The notes beneath the pieces were generated by a model, which saw only the letters and a list, made by a program, of their open reading frames with translations, ran no database searches and had not been told where the DNA came from. 64,000 nucleotides of DNA from Saccharothrix longispora (GTDB lineage: Bacteria; Actinomycetota; Actinomycetes; Mycobacteriales; Pseudonocardiaceae): the NCBI RefSeq assembly GCF_030852425.1, contig NZ_NSDM01000016.1, positions 84,262 to 148,261 of the forward strand, written 5' to 3'. The translations under genes were made by a program, and so were the position numbers. Positions 8,715 through 17,212 of this stretch are shown here, one piece after another. Within the stretch, counting starts at the first letter, position 1, and every line of letters starts with the position of its first letter.

Positions 8715-10001
8715 ATGAGCAGGACTTCGGTCGGCCGGACGACGGCGATCACCGCGGTCGCCCTGACCGCCACGCTGGTGGCGGCCTGCGGCGGCGGGGG
8801 AGGTGACGCGGGTGACGGCACCGTGAAGCTGTCGATCGGCATCTTCTCCGACTTCGGGTTCACCAACCTGATCAAGGAGTACCAGGAGTCGCACCCAGGC
8901 ATCGAGATCGAGCAGCGCACGGTCAAGATGGAGCAGCACCACACGCAGCTCGCCACCCAGCTCGCGGGCGGCCGGGGCGCGGCGGACATCGTGGCGATCG
9001 AAGAGGGCAACATCGCCCAGTTCCGCCAGTCCAAGGACAAGTTCGTCAACCTCGCCGACCACGGCGCCCTGGAGCTGAAGGACCAGTGGGCGGCCTGGAA
9101 GTGGAACCAGGGCACCACCGACGACGGGAAGTTCGTCCTGGGCCTCGGCACCGACATGGGCAGCCTCGCCCTGTGCTACCGGCGCGACCTGTTCCAGGCC
9201 GCCGGGCTGCCCGTCGAGCGCGAGGAGGTCGGCAAGCTCTGGCCGACCTGGGAGAAGTACCTGGAGGTCGCCGACACCTTCACCGCCAAGACGCCGGACA
9301 AGAAGTTCGTCGACGCCGCCCAGAACGTCTACAAGGCCATCCTCGACCAGACCGAGGAGGGTTACTTCGCCAAGGCAGACGACGGCTTCATCGCCGACTC
9401 CAACGACAAGGTGGAGAAGGCGTTCACCCTGGCCGCGAGCCTCGGCGAGAAGAAGCAGACCGGCGCGCTGGCCCCGTTCAGCCAGGACTGGAACGTCGCC
9501 CTCAAGCAGGCGTCCTTCGCCACCACCACGTGCCCGGCGTGGGCGCTCGCGCTGATCAAGGCCGGCGCCGGCGACGAGGCCGCGGGCAAGTGGGACGTCG
9601 CCGCCGCGCCCGGCGGTGGCGGCAACTGGGGCGGCTCGTTCCTGGCCGTGCCGAAGCAGGGCGAGCACGTCAAGGAGGCCGCGGAGCTGGCCAAGTGGCT
9701 GACCGCGCCCGAGCAGCAGAAGCGGATCTTCAAGGAGACCGGCAACCTGCCCAGCCAGCCCGCCGCGTACCAGGACCCCGAGGTCACCGCGACCACGAAC
9801 GAGTACTTCAACTCCGCGCCCGTCGGCCGGATCTTCGGCAACTCCGCCGAGAACCTGAAGCCGACCTACCGCGGCACCAAGGACTCCGTGGTCACGCCGG
9901 TGTTCAACAACGCGCTCTCCCGCGTGGAGACCGGCAAGCAGTCCGGTGCGGAGGCGTGGGAGCAGGCCGTGAACGAGGCGAAGGCGGCGTCCGCCAAGTG
10001 A
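8715..10001 (+). CDS. Sugar ABC transporter substrate-binding lipoprotein (CebE-like)
   Basis: Extracellular solute-binding protein of family 1 (428 aa) that captures a sugar, probably a beta-glucoside such as cellobiose, judging from the linked GH1 enzyme. It has a Tat/Sec-type signal (MSRTSVGRTT) and lipobox LVAAC with acylated Cys25, followed by a Gly-rich tether. ATG 8715 is preceded by GAGGAGG at 8704-8710, which decides the start over upstream in-frame codons. First gene of a four-gene operon; its stop overlaps the first permease start by four bases. No ATPase is encoded here, as in the Streptomyces ceb and mal operons that share MsiK. Confidence 0.93.
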   Translation: MSRTSVGRTTAITAVALTATLVAACGGGGGDAGDGTVKLSIGIFSDFGFTNLIKEYQESHPGIEIEQRTVKMEQHHTQLATQLAGGRGAADIVAIEEGNIAQFRQSKDKFVNLADHGALELKDQWAAWKWNQGTTDDGKFVLGLGTDMGSLALCYRRDLFQAAGLPVEREEVGKLWPTWEKYLEVADTFTAKTPDKKFVDAAQNVYKAILDQTEEGYFAKADDGFIADSNDKVEKAFTLAASLGEKKQTGALAPFSQDWNVALKQASFATTTCPAWALALIKAGAGDEAAGKWDVAAAPGGGGNWGGSFLAVPKQGEHVKEAAELAKWLTAPEQQKRIFKETGNLPSQPAAYQDPEVTATTNEYFNSAPVGRIFGNSAENLKPTYRGTKDSVVTPVFNNALSRVETGKQSGAEAWEQAVNEAKAASAK

Positions 10002-10978
10002 CGGTCGCGCCCGAACGGACGGCGGCGGGACGGGGCACGACGCCCGTCCCGCCGCCCGTGCGCCTGTCGTGGCGGGACAAGCTCACCCGGTGGGACGGCA
10101 AGTACACGCCGTACCTGATCATCGCGCCGTTCTTCCTGGTGTTCGGCGTCTTCGGCCTGTACCCGCTGCTCTACACCGCCTGGGTCTCCCTGCACGACTG
10201 GCAGCTCATCGACGGCGACCAGGGCTTCACCGGCCTCGCCAACTACGCCGAGCTGCTCTCCGACGGCAACTTCTGGAACGCGCTGGGCAACACGGTCAGC
10301 CTGTTCCTGCTCTCGACCGTGCCCCAGCTGTTCGCCGCGCTCGGCCTGGCCGCCCTGCTCGACCGGGGACTGCGCGGCCGGGCGTTCTGGCGGGCCGGCG
10401 TGCTGCTGCCCAACGTCATCTCGGTCGCCGCCGTGGCGCTGGTGTTCGCCCAGCTCTACGGCCGCGACTTCGGCATCGTCAACTCGCTCCTCGGCCTGGT
10501 CGGCGTCGACCCGGTGGACTGGCGGGCCGAGACGTGGGCCTCGCACCTGGCCATCAGCTCGATGGTGATGTGGCGGTGGGTCGGCTACAACGCGCTCATC
10601 TACCTGGCCGCCATGCAGTCCGTGCCCAAGGACATGTACGAGTCGGCGATGCTCGACGGAGCGTCCCGGTGGCGGGTGTTCTGGTCGATCACCGTGCCGA
10701 GCATCCGGCCGACGCTCCTGTTCACCGTCATCGTGTCCACCATCGGCGGCATGCAGCTGTTCGTCGAGCCGCAGCTGTTCGACCCGGGCGGCACGGCCAC
10801 CGGCACCGGCGGCGACGACCGGCAGTTCCAGACCCTGGTGATGTACCTGTACGAGAAGGGCTTCCGGTTGTTCGACGCGGGCTACTCGTCGGCCATCGCG
10901 TGGGTGCTGTTCCTGCTCATCCTCGTGGTGGCGATGGTCAACTTCGCGGTGACGCGGCGCATCGCGTCGAAGGGGTGA
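9998..10978 (+). CDS. Sugar ABC transporter permease, MalF/CebF type
   Basis: First integral membrane subunit (326 aa). A cytoplasmic N-terminus (SWRDKLTRWDGKYTPYL) is followed by six predicted helices, starting with IIAPFFLVFGVFGLYPLLY. The EAA loop that contacts the ATPase is recognisable as YESAMLDGASRWRVFWSITV. Start GTG 9998 overlaps the preceding stop (GTGA), the usual coupling in such operons. It should pair with the second permease and with a housekeeping MsiK-type ATPase encoded elsewhere. Confidence 0.93.
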   Translation: MTVAPERTAAGRGTTPVPPPVRLSWRDKLTRWDGKYTPYLIIAPFFLVFGVFGLYPLLYTAWVSLHDWQLIDGDQGFTGLANYAELLSDGNFWNALGNTVSLFLLSTVPQLFAALGLAALLDRGLRGRAFWRAGVLLPNVISVAAVALVFAQLYGRDFGIVNSLLGLVGVDPVDWRAETWASHLAISSMVMWRWVGYNALIYLAAMQSVPKDMYESAMLDGASRWRVFWSITVPSIRPTLLFTVIVSTIGGMQLFVEPQLFDPGGTATGTGGDDRQFQTLVMYLYEKGFRLFDAGYSSAIAWVLFLLILVVAMVNFAVTRRIASKG

Positions 10979-11820
10979 GGCCGGTGCGCGCGAAGTTCTC
11001 CGCCACCAAGGCCGGACCGCTCGCCTACGCGGTGCTGGTCGTGGTGCTGCTCGCGTCGGTCTTCCCGCTCTACTACTCGTTCCTCATCGCCAGCAAGGAC
11101 AACTCGGCGCTCGGCGAGGCGGTGCCGTCGCTCGTGCCGGGCGGCAACCTGTTCGAGAACCTGGCCCGCGTGTTCGACACCGTCGACTTCTGGCTCGCCA
11201 TGCAGAACTCGCTGGTCGTCGCGGGCACGGTGGCGATCAGCAACGTCGTGCTCGGCACGCTCGCGGGCTTCGCGTTCGCCCGGCTGCGGTTCCGGGGCGG
11301 CAACGCGCTGTTCCTGGTCGTCGTCGGCACGTCCATGGTGCCCACGCAGCTCGGCGTCATCCCGCTCTACATGCTGATGTCGGACCTCGACTGGTACGGC
11401 ACGCTCCAGGCGGTCATCGTGCCCGCGCTGATCGGCGCGTTCTCGGTGTTCTGGATGCGCCAGGCGTGCGAGGAGTCCGTGCCGTTCGAGCTGGTCGAGG
11501 CCGCGCGGGTGGACGGCTGCTCGGTGCTGCGGACGTTCTGGCACGTCGCGTTCCCGGCGGTGCGGCCGCAGGCGGCGGTGATGGGCATGTTCACGTTCAT
11601 GACGGCCTGGAACGACTTCTTCTGGCCGCTGATCGTGCTGGACCCGAACGACAGCCCGACCGTGCAGGTGGCGCTGTCCACGCTGGCGAGCGGCTACTAC
11701 ACGGACTACTCGCTGATGCTCTCCGGCGCGTCGCTCGCGGTGCTGCCGGTCGTGGCGATCTTCCTCCTGCTGGCACGGCAGATCGTCGGCGGGATCATGC
11801 AGGGCGCGGTCAAGGGGTGA
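10975..11820 (+). CDS. Sugar ABC transporter permease, MalG/CebG type
   Basis: Second membrane subunit (281 aa), with six helices from AYAVLVVVLLASVFPLYYSF onward and the EAA motif VEAARVDGCSVLRTFWHVAFP. The GTG at 10975 overlaps the previous stop in the same GTGA fashion as the first permease; GTG 10984 is an alternative. It is followed after 8 nt by the beta-glucosidase gene, so uptake and hydrolysis are co-transcribed. Confidence 0.93.
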   Translation: MRPVRAKFSATKAGPLAYAVLVVVLLASVFPLYYSFLIASKDNSALGEAVPSLVPGGNLFENLARVFDTVDFWLAMQNSLVVAGTVAISNVVLGTLAGFAFARLRFRGGNALFLVVVGTSMVPTQLGVIPLYMLMSDLDWYGTLQAVIVPALIGAFSVFWMRQACEESVPFELVEAARVDGCSVLRTFWHVAFPAVRPQAAVMGMFTFMTAWNDFFWPLIVLDPNDSPTVQVALSTLASGYYTDYSLMLSGASLAVLPVVAIFLLLARQIVGGIMQGAVKG

Positions 11821-11828
11821 GGACTCGA

Positions 11829-13235
11829 ATGACGACAACCGACCCGGCCACCGAGGTCGACCTGCTGCGCTTCCCGCCGGACTTCCTGTGGGGCGCGGCG
11901 ACGGCGGCGTTCCAGATCGAGGGCGCCACCACCGAGGACGGGCGCGGACCGTCCATCTGGGACACCTTCGCGGCACGCCCGGGCGCGGTGCTGGGCGGCG
12001 ACACGGGCGATCCGGCGTGCGACCACTACCGGCGCTACGCCTCGGACGTGGAGCTGGTGGCCGGGCTGGGCCTGGGCGCCTACCGGTTCTCCGTCGCGTG
12101 GCCGCGCGTGCAGCCCACCGGCGCAGGCCGCGTCGAGCCGAGGGGGCTCGACTTCTACGACCGCCTGGTGGACGAGCTGCTCGGCCGGGGCGTGCGCCCG
12201 GTCGCGACGCTCTACCACTGGGACCTCCCGCAGGCGCTGGAGGACGCGGGCGGGTGGCGGTCGCGCGACACGTCGTACCGGTTCGCCGACTACGCGGCGT
12301 TCGTGCACGAGCGCCTGGCCGACCGGGTGCAGCTGTGGACGACGCTCAACGAGCCGTGGTGCTCGGCGTTCCTCGGGTACGCCGACGGCGTCCACGCGCC
12401 CGGCGTGGTCGACCCGAAGGGCGCGCTGGAGGCCGCGCACCACCTGCTGCTCGGTCACGGCCTGGCGGTGGAGGCGATGCGCGCGCAGGCGCCGGCGGAC
12501 CACCGGCTCTCCATCGTGCTGAACTTCTGCTCGGTGACGCCGGACTCCGACCCCGAGGCGGCCCGCCGCGTCGACGGCCTCCAGAACCGGCTGTTCCTCG
12601 ACCCGCTGGCCGGTCGCGGCTACCCGGAGGACGTGCTGGCCGACACCGCGTGGCTGGGCGACTGGTCCGCGGTGGTGCGGGAGGGCGACCTGGACGTGAT
12701 CGCCGCGCCCCTCGACTGGATGGGCGTCAACTACTACAGCCCCACCCGCGTCGCGCTGTCCGACGACCCGGCGTTCGTCCCCGGCGGCCCGCACCCCGGT
12801 CTGCGCGGGGTCGAGTTCCTGCCCGCGAGGGGGGAGGTCACCGGGTTCGGCTGGGAGGTGGACGCGTCGTCGTTCACCGCCCTGCTGGAACGCCTGGGCC
12901 GGGACGTCGACGTGCCGCTGGTGGTCACCGAGAACGGGTCGGCGTTCCCCGACGAGGTCGTGGACGGCGAGGTGGACGACGTCGAGCGGACCCGCTACCT
13001 GGTCGACCACCTGCGCGCCGTGCACCGGGCGGTGCAGGCGGGCGTGGACGTGCGCGGGTACTTCGCGTGGTCGCTGCTGGACAACTTCGAGTGGGCCGCC
13101 GGGTACAGCCAGCGGTTCGGCATCGTGCACGTGGACTACGCCACGCAGGTCCGCACGGTGAAGCGCAGCGGCCGCACCCTCGCCCGCGTGGTGGGCGCGA
13201 ACGCCGTGCCGGCGACCGGGTACGACGTGGTGTGA
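11829..13235 (+). CDS. Family GH1 beta-glucosidase
   Basis: Intracellular retaining beta-glucosidase (468 aa, normal family length, no signal peptide) that would split imported cellobiose or related beta-glucosides. The GH1 signature FPPDFLWGAATAAFQIEG is near the N-terminus. The acid/base Glu175 is in TLNEP and the nucleophile Glu368 in VVTENG; the +1/-1 subsite motif WSLLDNFEWAAGY is near the C-terminus. It is the last gene of the SBP-permease-permease operon, matching the order of Streptomyces cebEFG-bglC. A strong bidirectional terminator separates it from the convergent lacI-type gene. Confidence 0.95.
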   Translation: MTTTDPATEVDLLRFPPDFLWGAATAAFQIEGATTEDGRGPSIWDTFAARPGAVLGGDTGDPACDHYRRYASDVELVAGLGLGAYRFSVAWPRVQPTGAGRVEPRGLDFYDRLVDELLGRGVRPVATLYHWDLPQALEDAGGWRSRDTSYRFADYAAFVHERLADRVQLWTTLNEPWCSAFLGYADGVHAPGVVDPKGALEAAHHLLLGHGLAVEAMRAQAPADHRLSIVLNFCSVTPDSDPEAARRVDGLQNRLFLDPLAGRGYPEDVLADTAWLGDWSAVVREGDLDVIAAPLDWMGVNYYSPTRVALSDDPAFVPGGPHPGLRGVEFLPARGEVTGFGWEVDASSFTALLERLGRDVDVPLVVTENGSAFPDEVVDGEVDDVERTRYLVDHLRAVHRAVQAGVDVRGYFAWSLLDNFEWAAGYSQRFGIVHVDYATQVRTVKRSGRTLARVVGANAVPATGYDVV

Positions 13236-13246
13236 CGCCGGGTCCG

Positions 13247-13282
13247 GCGGGCCGGGCCCTCCGAGGGGAGGGGCCGGCCCGC
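13247..13282. terminator. Bidirectional hairpin terminator between beta-glucosidase and repressor genes
   Basis: A 16-bp stem with one mismatch (13247-13262 with 13267-13282) and a 4-nt loop lies between two convergent stops and touches the stop codon of the repressor gene. Confidence 0.8.
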
Positions 13283-14313
13283 TACGGCGCGGACTCGCGC
13301 TTGACCAGGGTGGTCGGCAGCACCTCGCGCCGCGCCTTGACCGGCTCCTCGCGCAGCAGCCGCAGCAGGTGGGTGACCATGTGCCGCACCTGGGCGGTCG
13401 TGTCCTGCCGCACGCTGGTCAGGGAGGGGGTGGTGTGCGGCGCGATCATCGGGTGGTCGTCGAAGCCGACGACCGCCACGTCCTCCGGCACGCGCCTGCC
13501 CGCCTCGCGCAGCGCGTCCAGCGCGCCCGCCGCCATGTGGTCGGAGGCGATGAACGCGGCGTCGAGGTCGGGCACCCGGGCCAGCAGCGCCTGCATGGCG
13601 CGCTTGCCGCCCTCGCGGGAGAAGCCGCCGTCCTCGGTCATCAGCTGCGTGGTCTCGTCGTCGGCGCCCACCGCGAGCCGCCAGCCCGCGAGCCGGTCCA
13701 TCGCCGAGTGCTCGTCCAACGGGCCCGTCACCGACACGATCTTCTTGCGCCCCATCGAGATCAGGTGCTCGGTGGCGAGCAGGCCGCCGCCCTCGTTGTC
13801 GTGGTCCACGAGGTGCAGGCCGCGCAGCGAGCCCCACGGGCGGCCGGCGAAGACGGCGGGCAGCGGCAGCTTGCGCGTCGCCTGGAGGATCTGGTCGCCC
13901 TTGTGCGGGACGAACATCAGCGCGCCGTCCACGTGCCCGCCGGCCAGGAACCGCTCGGCGCGCGCCTGGTCCTGCGGCGAGTGCACCAGCATCAGCACCA
14001 TCTGCACGTCGGCGTCGGCGAGCGCGCGCGCCGCGGAGCGGATCAGCCACGCGAAGTGCGGGTCGTCGAAGATCTTCGGCTCCGGCTCGGAGAACACCAC
14101 CGCCACCGCGCCGGTCCGCCTGGTCACGAGGGCCCGCGCGGCGTGGTTGGGCTGGTAGCCCAGCTCCACCACGGCCGCGGTGACCGCCTCGTGCGCCTCC
14201 GGGCTCACCCGGGGTGAGGCGTTGAGCACCCGCGACGCCGTCGCACGGGAAACGCCAGCCTTCGCCGCTACGTCCTCCAGCGTGGGCCGGGCGCTGTGCG
14301 ATTGGACGGACAC
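13282..14313 (-). CDS. LacI-family repressor of the sugar operon (CebR-like)
   Basis: DNA-binding repressor (343 aa) with an N-terminal LacI helix-turn-helix (TLEDVAAKAGVSRATASRVL) and hinge, then a periplasmic-binding-protein-like ligand domain with conserved MAAGALDALREAG and GFDDHP. The start is set at GTG 14313 because GAGGAG (14327-14322) sits 8 nt upstream; in-frame GTGs up to 14322 are too close to it. It is convergent with the SBP-permease-glucosidase operon, whose promoter carries two GAGAGCGCTCTC sites. A similar imperfect site lies about 60 nt upstream of this start, so autoregulation is likely. The inducer is inferred to be cellobiose or a related sugar. Confidence 0.93.
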   Translation of the reverse strand: MSVQSHSARPTLEDVAAKAGVSRATASRVLNASPRVSPEAHEAVTAAVVELGYQPNHAARALVTRRTGAVAVVFSEPEPKIFDDPHFAWLIRSAARALADADVQMVLMLVHSPQDQARAERFLAGGHVDGALMFVPHKGDQILQATRKLPLPAVFAGRPWGSLRGLHLVDHDNEGGGLLATEHLISMGRKKIVSVTGPLDEHSAMDRLAGWRLAVGADDETTQLMTEDGGFSREGGKRAMQALLARVPDLDAAFIASDHMAAGALDALREAGRRVPEDVAVVGFDDHPMIAPHTTPSLTSVRQDTTAQVRHMVTHLLRLLREEPVKARREVLPTTLVKRESAP

Positions 14314-14351
14314 GAGCACCACTCCTCGACGATCGCCGTACGAGGTCCAGC

Positions 14352-15437
14352 TTAGCCCGAGGCGATCTGTTGGGAAGCGCTCTCACGCACGCCCGGACGG
14401 GCGATCCCCGCACCGGTCGCGGAGATCGACACGCGGTGCAGGCCGTCCTCCCGGCGGGTCGACGCGACCAGGCCCGCGCGGGCCGCCGTGCGCACCAGCC
14501 CGGTCTCCGCGGGCAGGCACCAGCCGACCAGTTCCGCGTACCCGGCGGCACGCGCGGTGCGGACCAGCGCGCCGAGCAGCGCCGTCCCCACGCCCCGACC
14601 CTGCCAGGCGTCCTCCACCAGCAGCGACACCTCGGCGCTGTCCGGAGTGGACATCGGGATCAGCTGGCCGAGCGCGATGACCCGGTCGGCGCAGTGGGCG
14701 ACGACCGTGGTGCCGCGCGGCGGGCTGAGCAGCCGGTGGAGCCAGCGCCTGGGCACGGTCCGCACCCCCGCGTGGTACCGGTTGAACAGGGTGCCCATCG
14801 AGCAGCGCGCGTGCAGCGCGGCCACCGCGTCCTCGTCACCCGTGCGGCCGGGCCGCAGCACGACGGCCATGCCGTCCCCGGTGACCAGCGCGGTCGGCTG
14901 CGGCGCGACCACGCCGCCGCCCGCCAGCAGGTCCAGCAGTGCCCGCGCCCGCGCCAGCTCCACCTGCGTGAACGGCGCCCAGCCGCGCCGGGCGACGACC
15001 ACCGTGCCGTCCCGCGCGACGAGTCGCGCGGAGTTCTCGCCGGGGTCCTCGACGCCGCTGTCGGGCACGGCCACCACCGAGTCGGCCGCCAGCACGGCGC
15101 GCAGCGCGTCGCACAGCGTGCCGGGGTCGCGCACGGCGTGGCCGGCCGCCCGCAGGGCCGCCGTCGGCGCGTCCACCAGGTCGCGCACGTCCGCCCGGGT
15201 GATGCCGACGCACCGGCCGCCCTCGGCCCGCACGGCCGCGACCAGGTCGGCGGGCAGCAGGTCCGGGTCGCCGCCCCGCACGACCAGCTCGTCGAGCACC
15301 CCTCCGGGCACCGGGATCACGGACAGGGCCAGCACGTTGCAGTCCCGGTCGGCCAGCCTCGTGGTGATCCGGGCCAGCGCGCCGGGGCTGTCGTCGAGCT
15401 CGACGCGCAGCCGCCAGGTCTTCGGTGTGGGCTCCAT
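14352..15437 (-). CDS. ACT domain plus GNAT acetyltransferase fusion protein
   Basis: Protein of 361 aa. Residues about 8-80 form an ACT-like amino-acid-sensing domain (WRLRVELDDSPGALARITTR, as in regulatory enzymes of amino acid metabolism). The middle resembles a second, weaker ACT-like or degenerate region. The C-terminal 150 residues are a GNAT acetyltransferase with the acetyl-CoA loop EDAWQGRGVGTALLGALV. The substrate of the acetyltransferase is unknown; the ACT part suggests amino-acid control. ATG 15437 begins the ACT strand directly. Its 3' end carries the operator of the neighbouring repressor gene. ACT-GNAT fusions occur in actinomycetes but are poorly characterised. Confidence 0.8.
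   Translation of the reverse strand: MEPTPKTWRLRVELDDSPGALARITTRLADRDCNVLALSVIPVPGGVLDELVVRGGDPDLLPADLVAAVRAEGGRCVGITRADVRDLVDAPTAALRAAGHAVRDPGTLCDALRAVLAADSVVAVPDSGVEDPGENSARLVARDGTVVVARRGWAPFTQVELARARALLDLLAGGGVVAPQPTALVTGDGMAVVLRPGRTGDEDAVAALHARCSMGTLFNRYHAGVRTVPRRWLHRLLSPPRGTTVVAHCADRVIALGQLIPMSTPDSAEVSLLVEDAWQGRGVGTALLGALVRTARAAGYAELVGWCLPAETGLVRTAARAGLVASTRREDGLHRVSISATGAGIARPGVRESASQQIASG
14371..14385 (-). promoter_or_regulatory. Putative autoregulatory operator of the LacI-family gene
   Basis: TGGGAAGCGCTCTCA is an imperfect palindrome around AGCGCT and matches the sugar-operon operators in one half and the CebR consensus in the other. It lies inside the 3' end of the upstream ACT-GNAT gene, 58 nt before the repressor start. 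Confidence 0.6.
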
Positions 15438-15525
15438 GCGCCCAGGCTGCTGCGGCGAGGTTGCCGATCGGGGACGCGGGCGTTTCGGGCCCGTTGACGA
15501 TCCCGTCGGTCCCGTCGGCCCGGCG

Positions 15526-15945
15526 TCAGTCCCGGCAGGAGGGCGGCGGCAGCGGGTTGAGCGGGCTGCACGGCCACTCGGTGCTGCGCGTCTTCGTGGT
15601 CGTGGTCACCGGCGGCGGCGCCTCGGTGGTCTCCACCGGCGGCGGTGGCGGCGCGACCGGTGTCGGGGTGGTGGTCGTCGTGGTCCTCACCGTCGTCGTG
15701 GTGGTCGAGCTCGACGGCGCGGTCACCGCGTCGGTGGTCACCGCGCTCGGCGTCGACGACGTGGTGGTCGACGGGCGACCGGTGATCCAGGTCGAGGAGG
15801 GGATGTCGGCGTCCGCGCCGCCGGCCGACGCGTCGATGTACAGGCCGATGAGGACCCCCGTCAGCGCCGACGCCGCCACGGCCAGGCCGCACGTCGCCCA
15901 CAGCACCCGCACCGCAGTCCTCCTCAGAACGCATCCGTGCAGCAC
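15526..15945 (-). CDS. Single-pass membrane protein with Thr/Pro-rich exported tail
   Basis: 139-aa protein. A basic N-terminus is followed by one hydrophobic helix (VLWATCGLAVAASALTGVLI), then about 90 residues rich in Thr, Pro and Val (T-runs, PPPPP), and a short Cys-containing end (WPCSPLNPLPPPSC) that could form one disulfide. The composition suggests an extracytoplasmic, possibly glycosylated stalk. No known domain. Low-complexity coding in GC-rich DNA can mislead, but the clean membrane segment on this strand favours it over the long opposite-strand reading frame. Confidence 0.55.
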   Translation of the reverse strand: MLHGCVLRRTAVRVLWATCGLAVAASALTGVLIGLYIDASAGGADADIPSSTWITGRPSTTTSSTPSAVTTDAVTAPSSSTTTTTVRTTTTTTPTPVAPPPPPVETTEAPPPVTTTTKTRSTEWPCSPLNPLPPPSCRD

Positions 15946-16009
15946 ACGCCGAGCGGCAGAACAGTACCGCCCGGCGGAAGCGGGGTCGGCGGGCCCGGGC
16001 CGGCCCCGC

Positions 16010-16402
16010 TCACCCGCGTTCCCCGCGTCGCAGCGCCGCCAACCTGCGATCCAGCGTCGCCGTGCCCAGCACGCGCGCCAGCACCAGCCCGGCCCCGGAC
16101 AGGCCCGCCACCAGCACCGCGCCGGTCATGTGCCAGGTCGGCGAATCACCCGTACAGGTGAATACCTCGGTGAACTTCTCCGACGAGCAGGTGACGAACG
16201 GGACCGGGGCCAACCCGATGCTCGCCGCCGACACCCCGCCGAGCAGCGCGGAGCCGAACGTGCGCATCAGCGGGAACGCGGCGTTGGCCGCGCCGACCGC
16301 CGCGATGGCGAACAGCAGCGGCACGGGGCTGGGGAACGAGCCGAACAGGGCGCACCCGAGCATCAGCGCGCACACGACCGCCAACCCCGCCCTTTCGCCC
16401 AC
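16010..16402 (-). CDS. Four-helix membrane protein of unknown function
   Basis: 130 aa from GTG 16402. Hydrophobic helices AGLAVVCALMLGCALFGSF, VPLLFAIAAVGAANAAFPL, ALLGGVSAASIGLAP and MTGAVLVAGLSGAGLVLARV are separated by short loops; a pair of Cys residues (FVTCSS, VFTCTG) lies in the exported loop between helices 3 and 4 and may form a disulfide. The C-terminus is basic. No family recognised. It shares the strand with the Thr-rich membrane protein downstream (65 nt gap). Confidence 0.6.
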   Translation of the reverse strand: MGERAGLAVVCALMLGCALFGSFPSPVPLLFAIAAVGAANAAFPLMRTFGSALLGGVSAASIGLAPVPFVTCSSEKFTEVFTCTGDSPTWHMTGAVLVAGLSGAGLVLARVLGTATLDRRLAALRRGERG

Positions 16403-16529
16403 CGGGTGACCCTAACAACGCCGCCGCGCGACGTCAGGACTTCGTAAGGCGATTCGCGGACACGGGTGACGCCCGATTCGCCAGGCTTGTCGGGAGTCCC
16501 CGACCGGGGACGGACGAGGAAGGCGGACG

Positions 16530-17072
16530 ATGTCCAAGCGCGTGGTCGTGACCGTGGTGGCCGGTGTCGTGGTGGTGGGGCTCGTGGTGGGGGTGGCGCT
16601 GTTCCAGCCGTGGCGGCTGTGGACGGACCGGACGGCCGACGAGGCCCTCCTCGTCCCGGTCGCGACGGCCCCGGCCACGTCGGCGGCGTCCACCGCGTCG
16701 GCGGTCCCGACCACCACGACGCCGGCGGGGCCGGTGGCGCTGGCCTCCGGCCCGTTCCGCTCGCTGGAGCACGCCACGACGGGCAGCGCGACGCTGGTCC
16801 GGCTGCCGGGTGGTGGGCACGCCGTGCAGTTCGAGTCGCTGGACACCAGTGACGGCCCGGACCTGTACGTGTACCTGTCGGACAAGCCCTCGGACTCGCC
16901 GGAATCCGCGTTCGGCTCCGGTTTCACGAACCTGGGGAAATTGCGGGCGAACCGGGGCGACCAGGTCTACGAAGTGCCGGCCGGAACGGCCTTGGACGCC
17001 GTCCGCAGCGTCGTGATCTGGTGCGAGAGGTTTTCCGCCGGGTTCGCCGTAGCACCCCTGGAACAGCCGTGA
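16530..17072 (+). CDS. Membrane-anchored DM13 domain protein
   Basis: 180 aa. An N-terminal membrane anchor (VVVTVVAGVVVVGLVVGVAL) and a Ser/Thr/Pro linker lead to a DM13 domain at about residues 75-175. Visible DM13 features are GPFRSLEHATTGSATLVRL, GPDLYVYLSDK, the YEVP turn and the hallmark VVIWCERFSAGFAVA with its conserved Cys. DM13 domains are proposed to have a redox or electron-transfer role at the cell surface; the molecular function here is unknown. Monocistronic by context, followed by a short hairpin. Confidence 0.85.
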   Translation: MSKRVVVTVVAGVVVVGLVVGVALFQPWRLWTDRTADEALLVPVATAPATSAASTASAVPTTTTPAGPVALASGPFRSLEHATTGSATLVRLPGGGHAVQFESLDTSDGPDLYVYLSDKPSDSPESAFGSGFTNLGKLRANRGDQVYEVPAGTALDAVRSVVIWCERFSAGFAVAPLEQP

Positions 17073-17088
17073 CACCGCGCGGAAACAC

Positions 17089-17112
17089 GAACCCGGCGAC
17101 CCGGGCGGGTTC
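17089..17112 (+). terminator. Probable terminator after the DM13 gene
   Basis: GAACCCG pairs with CGGGTTC (17089-17095 with 17106-17112), followed by CGGGCTTT. It is short but well placed, 16 nt after the stop. Confidence 0.45.
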
Positions 17113-17127
17113 CGGGCTTTCGCCGTA

Positions 17128-17157
17128 TTGACGTATCTGGTCTAGACCACATAGGGT
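17128..17157 (+). promoter_or_regulatory. Promoter with a DasR-type operator (dre)
   Basis: The perfect palindrome TGGTCTAGACCA (17138-17149) is the core of the DasR-responsive element of streptomycetes (ACTGGTCTAGACCAGT); the 16-mer here differs only at the outermost bases. It lies between a -35-like TTGACG (17128-17133) and a -10-like TAGGGT (17152-17157; 18-bp spacing), the expected place for repression by a GntR-family, GlcNAc-phosphate-responsive regulator. The first gene downstream on this strand is the AraC regulator at 17333, after a 175-nt leader holding a strong hairpin. DasR control is inferred from the site alone. Confidence 0.7.
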
Positions 17158-17175
17158 GATGGGCAGCACAACGTC

Positions 17176-17212
17176 CCTCGTGGGTGGGCGGGCGGATGCC
17201 CCACCGACGAGG
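17176..17212 (+). other. Stable hairpin in the leader downstream of the DasR-type promoter
   Basis: CCTCGT (17176-17181) pairs with ACGAGG (17207-17212), and 17183-17188 with 17200-17205, interrupted by a single G-G mismatch. It would fold just after the predicted transcription start. It could be an attenuator, a 5' stabiliser or the start of a small RNA; nothing in the sequence decides which. Confidence 0.45.

Noticed and set aside
15425..16447. 340-aa plus-strand frame across 15.4-16.4 kb
   Set aside because: Runs antisense to two minus-strand genes with clean membrane helices; its own sequence is Val/Ala/Arg-rich without domains.
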